Assembly (NCBI GenBank): GCA_034096865.1
Contig: JAWQFJ010020666.1
Location: 10,001-21,683, forward strand
Source of the DNA: Theodoxus fluviatilis
Taxonomy: Eukaryota > Mollusca > Gastropoda > Cycloneritida > Neritidae
Direction: 5' to 3'
DNA length: 11,683 nucleotides
The stretch's first letter is position 1. Every line of letters begins with the position of its first letter. The position numbers and the translations under genes were made by a program. The notes below the pieces were generated by a model that did not search any database, had not been told where the DNA came from, and saw nothing but the letters and a program-made list of their open reading frames with translations. Shown here one piece after another: positions 7,274-11,683 of this stretch.

Positions 7274-7287
7274 TTCTTCAACAAGGA
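7274..7287. repeat. Right 14-bp direct repeat, putative target-site duplication
   Basis: TTCTTCAACAAGGA, identical to 6894-6907, directly adjoins the last 28-bp monomer. Confidence 0.75.
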
Positions 7288-7811
7288 AAAATTAAAATGT
7301 ATCTAAACTTATTTCATTTGCGTGATTCCGTATTAAGATTGTTAACTTATTTTGAGTTATCGAAGTACAGGTGCCTCACCCCACCCCTCTAAATTAAGAA
7401 TTTAGTAACAATTTACATTATTTCATCGATACTAAATGACATTTATCTCAGAGACGTACTGTTAGTGGATGTGGTAATAAATTACATTAACATAGCAAAT
7501 TTTAAGCCATAACTGTTCTATTTTTCCTTCCATAGATTCTTTTTCTCACGAACACTCATAAATTCAAACCGTCTCTTCGAATATAAATTGAAGTCTTCAG
7601 GAAACACACCTCAGGTTTCCAGGGCCATTTGGGTGTCACCAGTCGATTTGAGTTTTTGTCAATTTAAATGGCGTCGGGAAAACTTATCTATATTCTGAAA
7701 ACGAGTTACGGCCACGGACTGCTTTCTTTTGGTGGGCCAAAATATTGAAACAACTTATAAAGGGTAAAGGTGTGATTTCATAGAGCGACTCATCACCCAT
7801 GCCATGGTCTC
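7288..7811. other. AT-rich unique sequence, nothing recognised
   Basis: No frame, palindrome or repeat of note lies between the end of copy A and the 38-bp array. Confidence 0.5.
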
Positions 7812-8500
7812 AAACAGCTTGACACTTTACCCCCTGGTCACTGGGTCCTCAGACGCTTGACACTTTACCCCCTGGTCACTGGGTCCTCAGACGCTTCACA
7901 CTTTACCCCCTGGTCACTGGGTCCTCAGACGCTTCACACTTTGCCCCCTGGTCACTGGGTCCTCAGATGCTTCACACTTTGCCCCCTGGTCACTGGGTCC
8001 TCAGACGCTTCACACTTTACCCCCTGGTCACTGGGTCCTCAAACGCTTCACACTTTGCCCCCTGGTCACTGGGTCCTCAGACGCTTCACACTTTACCCCC
8101 TGGTCACTGGGTCCTCAGACGCTTCACACTTTACCCCCTGGTCACTGGGTCCTCAGACGCTTCACACTTTACCCCCTGGTCACTGGGTCCTCAAACGCTT
8201 CACACTTTACCCCCTGGTCACTGGGTCCTCAATCGCTTTACACTTTACCCCCTGGTCACTGGGTCCTCAAACGCTGTACACTTTACCCCCTGGTCACTGG
8301 GTCCTCAAACGCTGTACACTTTACCCCCTGGACACTGGGTCCTCAAACGCTTCACACTTTACCCCCTGGTCACTGGGTCCTCAGACGCTTTACACTTTAC
8401 CCCCTGATCACTGGGTCCTCAGACGCTTGACACTTTACCCCCTGGTCACTGGGTCCTCAAACTGCTTTACACTTTACCCCCTGGTCACTGGGCCGCTTGA
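7812..8500 (-). repeat. 38-bp minisatellite, about 18 copies, amplified SINE tail
   Basis: Units start at 7823, 7861, 7899 and so on with CACTTTACCCC, then CTGGTCACTGGGTCC, then TCAGACGCTTCA. A 1-bp insertion lies near 8464. On the minus strand the unit reads GACCAGGGGGTAAAGTG, then TGAAGCGTCTGAGGA. That is the recognisable 3' tail of an animal SINE (GGTAAAG...GC...TTTGAG). The leftmost unit ends AAGCTGTTTGAGA, like a native SINE terminus, and the rightmost joins the body of SINE C. The period is 2 mod 3 and the unit lacks stops in some frames. That explains the 146- and 221-codon frames, which are not genes. Confidence 0.95.
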
Positions 8501-8690
8501 TCAATCCTTCACTGACGCCTGACGACAGACACATAAGACACACAGTCAGGCACCAGTACCAACTCCGCTCCCTGGGGAGTATTCCAACCCGATGCTGGCT
8601 CAAGGCCGCATACGAGGGTTAATAGCACTACAGTGTGCCATCACTCCCTCTCAGGTACCCGGTTTTACTCCTGGGTGGGGACTTTAATGG
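8501..8690 (-). mobile_element. SINE C body (minus orientation)
   Basis: The segment from CCAGTACC (8553) to CTCCTGGGTGGGGA (8681) aligns with 11319-11436. Shared blocks are GCTCCCTGG-GAG, CTCACAGGTACCC or CTCAGGTACCC, and GTTTTACTCCTGGGTGGGGA. On the minus strand the order is CCCCACCCAGGAGTAAAAC, GGTACCTG, CCAGGGAGC, then the GACCAGGGGGTAAAG tail that is amplified to the left. Sequence upstream of the CCCACCCAGG block differs from SINE D, so the tRNA-like head is missing or too worn to see. Confidence 0.7.
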
Positions 8691-8980
8691 GAACTTTTTG
8701 CCCTGGTCGTTCTCCCTGGCGAATTTCACAGTTGGACTCGAATGCCAACTATTTCCGTTCCGAACATTTCAGATGTGGAGCATGGGGCACGCCTCAAAGT
8801 CATGGAAGTGTGCACTTGCAAAATAGACATGCGCAAAGTGAGGATGGTAGTCCGATGCTTAGTTCGAATCATGTGCATGACTCGACGCAGGCATGGGAAA
8901 CCGAAGCAGATCAAATACGCTTACCTGGAATTCCCAGGAACTCACGCACACAGCCGTCGCAATCCTGACTTGGCCGCGGC
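8691..8980. other. Unique sequence with overlapping short frames, nothing recognised
   Basis: Frames of 111 (8633-8968) and 86 codons (8742-9002) on the plus strand and one of 62 codons on the minus strand overlap each other. None shows a domain I recognise, and the first runs through the SINE body. A GTTCGAATC word near 8865 resembles a B-box but has no matching A-box. Confidence 0.4.
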
Positions 8981-9360
8981 CAGCCAACCCTTATTATACT
9001 GAACACGTCACATATTTATTGGCAGTGTGTCACTTCTGGATTCAACGCAGTTGAGTTTTCCAGTGGGTAACGATTCCAATCGGAAACGATTGAAATCGTT
9101 TCGATTGCAGTGCTTGTGACGAACGCTTGCCGAGCCAGATTCAAGTCAATGAGAAGATCTGGACTAAACGAGGCCAACCCTTTTTACATTGAACATGTAT
9201 CGGATTTGACCGTGCGTCACTTCCGGATTTAACACAACTGAGTTTTCCAGTGGGTAGCGATTCCAGTCGGAAACTATCGAAATCCTTTCGCTTGCAGCGT
9301 TCGCGACGAGCGCTTACCGAGCCAGATTCAAGTCTGTGAGAAGATCTGGACTACACGAGC
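8981..9360. repeat. Tandem duplication of a segment of about 188 bp
   Basis: Copy 1 (about 8981-9170) and copy 2 (about 9171-9360) share GCCAACCCTT, GTGTCACTTC or GCGTCACTTC, GAGTTTTCCAGTGGGTA, CCGAGCCAGATTCAAGTC and GAGAAGATCTGGACTA in the same order. The offset falls from 190 at the left to 187 further in. Divergence is moderate, so the duplication is not recent. Stop codons break up both copies, so no coding role is supported. I do not recognise the unit. Confidence 0.93.
9078..9106. repeat. Inverted repeat in copy 1 of the duplication
   Basis: AATCGGAAACGATT (9078-9091) and AATCGTTTCGATT (9094-9106) form a hairpin with a single bulged base and a 2-nt centre. The matching stretch of copy 2 (about 9265-9294) has lost most of the pairing. 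Confidence 0.7.
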
Positions 9361-9670
9361 GCTCGCCACCCGGCGACCTTCTGCGAACGTTACAGAAAAC
9401 TTTCCAGCACAAATTGCTGTCCTGTGGAAAACGACTTAACCGCCTTGCGCACAAGAGTGCGTTACTCATTGCCGCTTGTTCTGCAAATGTGAGCCGAGTG
9501 CGTTGTTGTCTGGGAAACGAATAAAAGTCAGCAACCCTTTTGTCCGTGTCAAAATCGAAGAAATTGCAGCCCGGCACCTGGTGGGCTGTAGTGCGGCGTC
9601 ACCTTCTGACTGAAATGTGCACAGATTTTTCGCGCAGGCGGGGGTAGGGAATGGCGTATGCTTGGAGAAG
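9361..9670. other. Unique sequence, no gene supported
   Basis: An 87-codon minus-strand frame (9314-9577) begins at GTG, not ATG, and runs back into the duplication. A 6-bp stem CAGCCC/GGGCTG lies at 9567-9588. Nothing else is clear. Confidence 0.4.
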
Positions 9671-9693
9671 GGAGGGGGGTGGGGGGTGGGGGA
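9671..9693 (+). other. G-quadruplex-type G tract beside the GT repeat
   Basis: GGAGGGGGGTGGGGGGTGGG continues into GGG. The G runs are separated by single T or A and lie directly upstream of the GT tract. Confidence 0.7.
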
Positions 9694-9704
9694 TGGCGAA
9701 AAGT

Positions 9705-9712
9705 ATGTGTGT

Positions 9713-9759
<47 letters not shown>

Positions 9760-9957
9760 TGTGTGTGTGTTTGTGTGTGTGTGTTTGTGTGTGTGTGTTT
9801 GTTTGTGCGTATTTGTGCGTGTGTTTGTGTTTGTGCGTGTGTGTGTGTGTGTTTGTGTGTGCTTGTGTTTATGTTTGAATGTGTGTGTTTGTGTGTGTGT
9901 TTGTGTGTGTGTGTATGTGTGTGTATGTGTGTGTGTTTGTGGTTGAATGTGTGTTTG

Positions 9958-9992
<35 letters not shown>

Positions 9993-10143
9993 GTGTTTGT
10001 GTGTGTTTGTGAATGTGTGTGTGTTTGTACGTGCGTGTGTGTTTGTATGTGTGTGTGTGTTTGTATGTGTGTGTATGCGTGTGTGTTTGCGTATGTGTGT
10101 GTGTGTGTGTTTGTGTGTGTGTCTGTGTATGTGTGTTTGCGTA

Positions 10144-10182
<39 letters not shown>

Positions 10183-10266
10183 TTGTGTGTGTATGTGTAT
10201 ATGTGTGTGTGTGCTTGTGTTTGTGTGTGTATGTGTATGTGTGTGTGTGTTTATGTGTGTGTGTAT

Positions 10267-10297
<31 letters not shown>

Positions 10298-10298
10298 C
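9705..10298. repeat. Long interrupted (GT)n tract ending in alternating GC
   Basis: About 585 bp of GT is interrupted mainly by GTTTGT, GTAT and GTGC steps, ending at 10289, followed by GCGCGCGCGC to 10298. Alternating purine-pyrimidine DNA of this kind favours Z-DNA. Frames of 150-320 codons on both strands (Cys/Val or His/Thr repeats) are artefacts of the repeat. Confidence 0.99.
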
Positions 10299-11276
10299 CC
10301 ATGCGAGCGATACGTGAAGCTTCTTGCACATCGGCCTTCAAGATTAACTTTCCAATACATGCACGACAGATGTTGGAAACCAAACTCTCAGTGGCGGAGC
10401 TGGGAGGAACAGCACCAGTGAGTGAACATTTAAGCAAAGAGTTGGGAATAGTTACAAGACTGGGACTTCGGGTGGCTTCACAATTTGTATAGATTTCTAT
10501 AATTATGAATTTGTTTGTCTACATGTATGGTAGACAGCAATAATCATTCTAGTTGAGGGGGAGATCACATAACTCTGGCGTGCCACCACTGGAGTGTTCT
10601 TGATTAGCGTTTTTTTTGTATTGCAAAAACGACATTATGAAACAAAAGACACATGCTGAAATCTTAACATAACTTTAGTGTATCGTAGATTATGGATAAA
10701 CGTTAGAGTGGCATTTGCACCACACACAAAAAGAGAGAAGGCATTGGTTAGATGGAGTTTTTGTTGCTGATGACAACGAGCACCGTCTCGAGAGAACGTT
10801 TTACTTGCCGTGACCTCACAATGATTTCCTGAACAGTCATAATCTCCAAGATGACTAAGGTTTCAAAAGTCTTGCCATTCAGTCTTCTGTCAAGACGAAT
10901 AGACGTGGAGCTAGTTAAGAAAACAAAAAAATATTCCAAAGACCCCAAAAAGACTCAAGTCAGGTTTAACAATGACGAGTTACACCTATGCAGAAGGTGA
11001 CTGCACAAGTGTCAATGATGGACAAAAATATAATGTCCAAACTTACAAAATCATATTTTCTCAACAACCAAAGTATACTGGTTATACAGCAAATTCCAGA
11101 GACTGAAGCATGTTGATAGCACATTGATATATTTTAAATTGTACTTTTGCGTGAAGCCACAGCAAACAACACAAACCGGCATGTAATCGAAAACTGTTCA
11201 AGAGGTTTTAAGCAATAGTGGTACTCTTTTTTATATTGCGACTTTTCCACCCATTGAAGGATGCTTAAACTGCACA
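10299..11276. other. Mostly AT-rich unique sequence, no gene supported
   Basis: The first 190 bp are less AT-rich and open on the plus strand to a stop near 10490 (reading ...LETKLSVAELGGTAP...), but only as an extension of the GT-repeat frame. A 66-codon minus-strand frame at 10748-10948 contains charged and aliphatic stretches (RLDRRLNGKTFETLVILEIM) and no domain I recognise. Neither is convincing. Confidence 0.45.
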
Positions 11277-11441
11277 CATTTACCCCCTGGTCATCTGGCT
11301 ACCTCTTTTTATTCCTCCAACACCATCTCAGCTCCCTGGAGAGCATGCAACCAGGCTGCGGATGAACGCGCCACAATTAGCGATGGCATATTTCAAGCTC
11401 AGCCCTCACAGGTACCCGTTTTACTCCTGGGTGGGGAGAAG
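11277..11441 (-). mobile_element. SINE D (minus orientation), single-copy tail
   Basis: On the minus strand it reads CCCCACCCAGGAGTAAAAC (11437-11418), then GGTACCTGTGAGGG, CCAGGGAGCTGAGATGGTG, and finally GACCAGGGGGTAAATGTG (to about 11277). It aligns with SINE C across the body. It carries just one copy of the tail word that forms an 18-copy array beside SINE C. The 5' side (minus strand, 11470-11440: GCAAGGTGTTTTACTCACAC) may be part of a worn tRNA-like head. No target-site duplication is visible. The family resemblance to molluscan SINEs is from recall, not a search. Confidence 0.7.
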
Positions 11442-11683
11442 CAGTGTGAGTAAAACACCTTGCACGAGAATGCAGCTCCAGGATCCACACAGCGTCGCAT
11501 GCCGCACCCACCTCCCCGAGGCCTGATTACTATGCACTACATCTGTGACCACTCCATAACAAAATGAGTCGGCTGTTCACCTTTGAAAATACTGAGTCAT
11601 GCATACGGTCCTAAAGCAGAGAGGTTTCTCTTTCAAAGCATGTAAAAAGCCGCCTGAGAATCGAAGAAACAGTGACAAAGTCG
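11442..11683. other. Sequence to window end, nothing firm
   Basis: The stretch may include the degraded 5' head of SINE D up to about 11530. No gene or other feature is seen. Confidence 0.4.

Noticed and set aside
7857..8522. 221-codon and 146-codon open frames with a repeated Pro-Leu-Val-Thr-Gly-Ser-Ser pattern
   Set aside because: They are produced by the 38-bp array, whose unit has no stop in these frames. Overlapping frames look alike, and the array is a SINE tail.
8840..8885. tRNA-like B-box word GTTCGAATC
   Set aside because: No A-box at proper distance and no cloverleaf pairing.
9314..9577. 87-codon minus-strand frame with a faint zinc-finger (THAP-like) look: PGC, then RVADFYSFPRQQ
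   Set aside because: The required second Cys and the Cys-x2-His pair are missing, the start is GTG, and the frame runs into the 188-bp duplication.
9466..10437. 323-codon minus-strand frame and several plus-strand frames rich in His/Thr or Cys/Val
   Set aside because: They are direct translations of the GT/CA microsatellite.
10389..10591. hAT-type transposon ends: CAGTGGCGG at 10389 and CCACCACTG at 10583-10591
   Set aside because: Similarity is limited to 8 of 9 terminal bases, and the flanking 8-mers (CAAACTCT and GAGTGTTC) are not a target-site duplication.

Overview
This window looks like non-coding, repeat-rich DNA from a eukaryotic nuclear genome. Long tandem arrays, tetranucleotide and GT microsatellites, a decayed LINE 3' end and several SINE-like retroposons support that. 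No bacterial gene layout is present: no dense ORFs, ribosome binding sites or operons. The SINE body and tail motifs (a CCCAGG-type body and a tail of the GACCAGGGGGTAAAG...TTTGAG kind) and the LINE C-terminus resemble elements I associate with molluscs. A marine mollusc, probably a gastropod, is my best guess, but it is an inference and not proven. I find no intact protein-coding gene, tRNA, rRNA or CRISPR array. Nearly every long open frame is a by-product of a tandem repeat or sits in sequence with no recognisable domain.

Layout. 1-1013: about 21 copies of a 49-bp satellite, with a marked variant recurring every 7-8 units. 1014-2075: a strongly diverged zone of the same GCAGACTTCA-type words. 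2280-2660: a CpG-rich patch with ETS-like and CACGTG palindromes, a possible promoter with no recognised gene. 2906-2936: a G-quadruplex-type G tract. 3933-4230: six near-identical copies of a 50-bp unit. 5004-5180: retroposon copy B. 5177-5404: a LINE reverse-transcriptase tail on the minus strand, meeting B tail-to-tail. 5411-5478: a CCAC/CGTC microsatellite. 6713-6852: a degenerate minisatellite. 6905-7273: retroposon copy A on the minus strand, with (GGAT)32 at its 3' end, four 28-bp monomers at its 5' end, and a 14-bp direct repeat on both sides. 7812-8500: eighteen copies of a 38-bp unit. 8552-8681: the body of SINE C. 8981-9360: a tandem duplication of about 188 bp. 9671-10298: G tract, 585-bp GT tract, then a GC-alternating run. 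11277-11441: SINE D, which carries a single copy of what is an 18-copy array in SINE C.

The main result is that several tandem arrays here appear to have grown out of retroposon ends. The 38-bp array is an amplified SINE 3' tail, the 28-bp array is an amplified retroposon 5' end, and (GGAT)32 is a retroposon tail. Copies A and B also define one retroposon family from internal comparison alone. They share about 35 of 45 bases in their best block, a 3'-terminal palindrome whose innermost pair differs in both arms, and different microsatellite tails.
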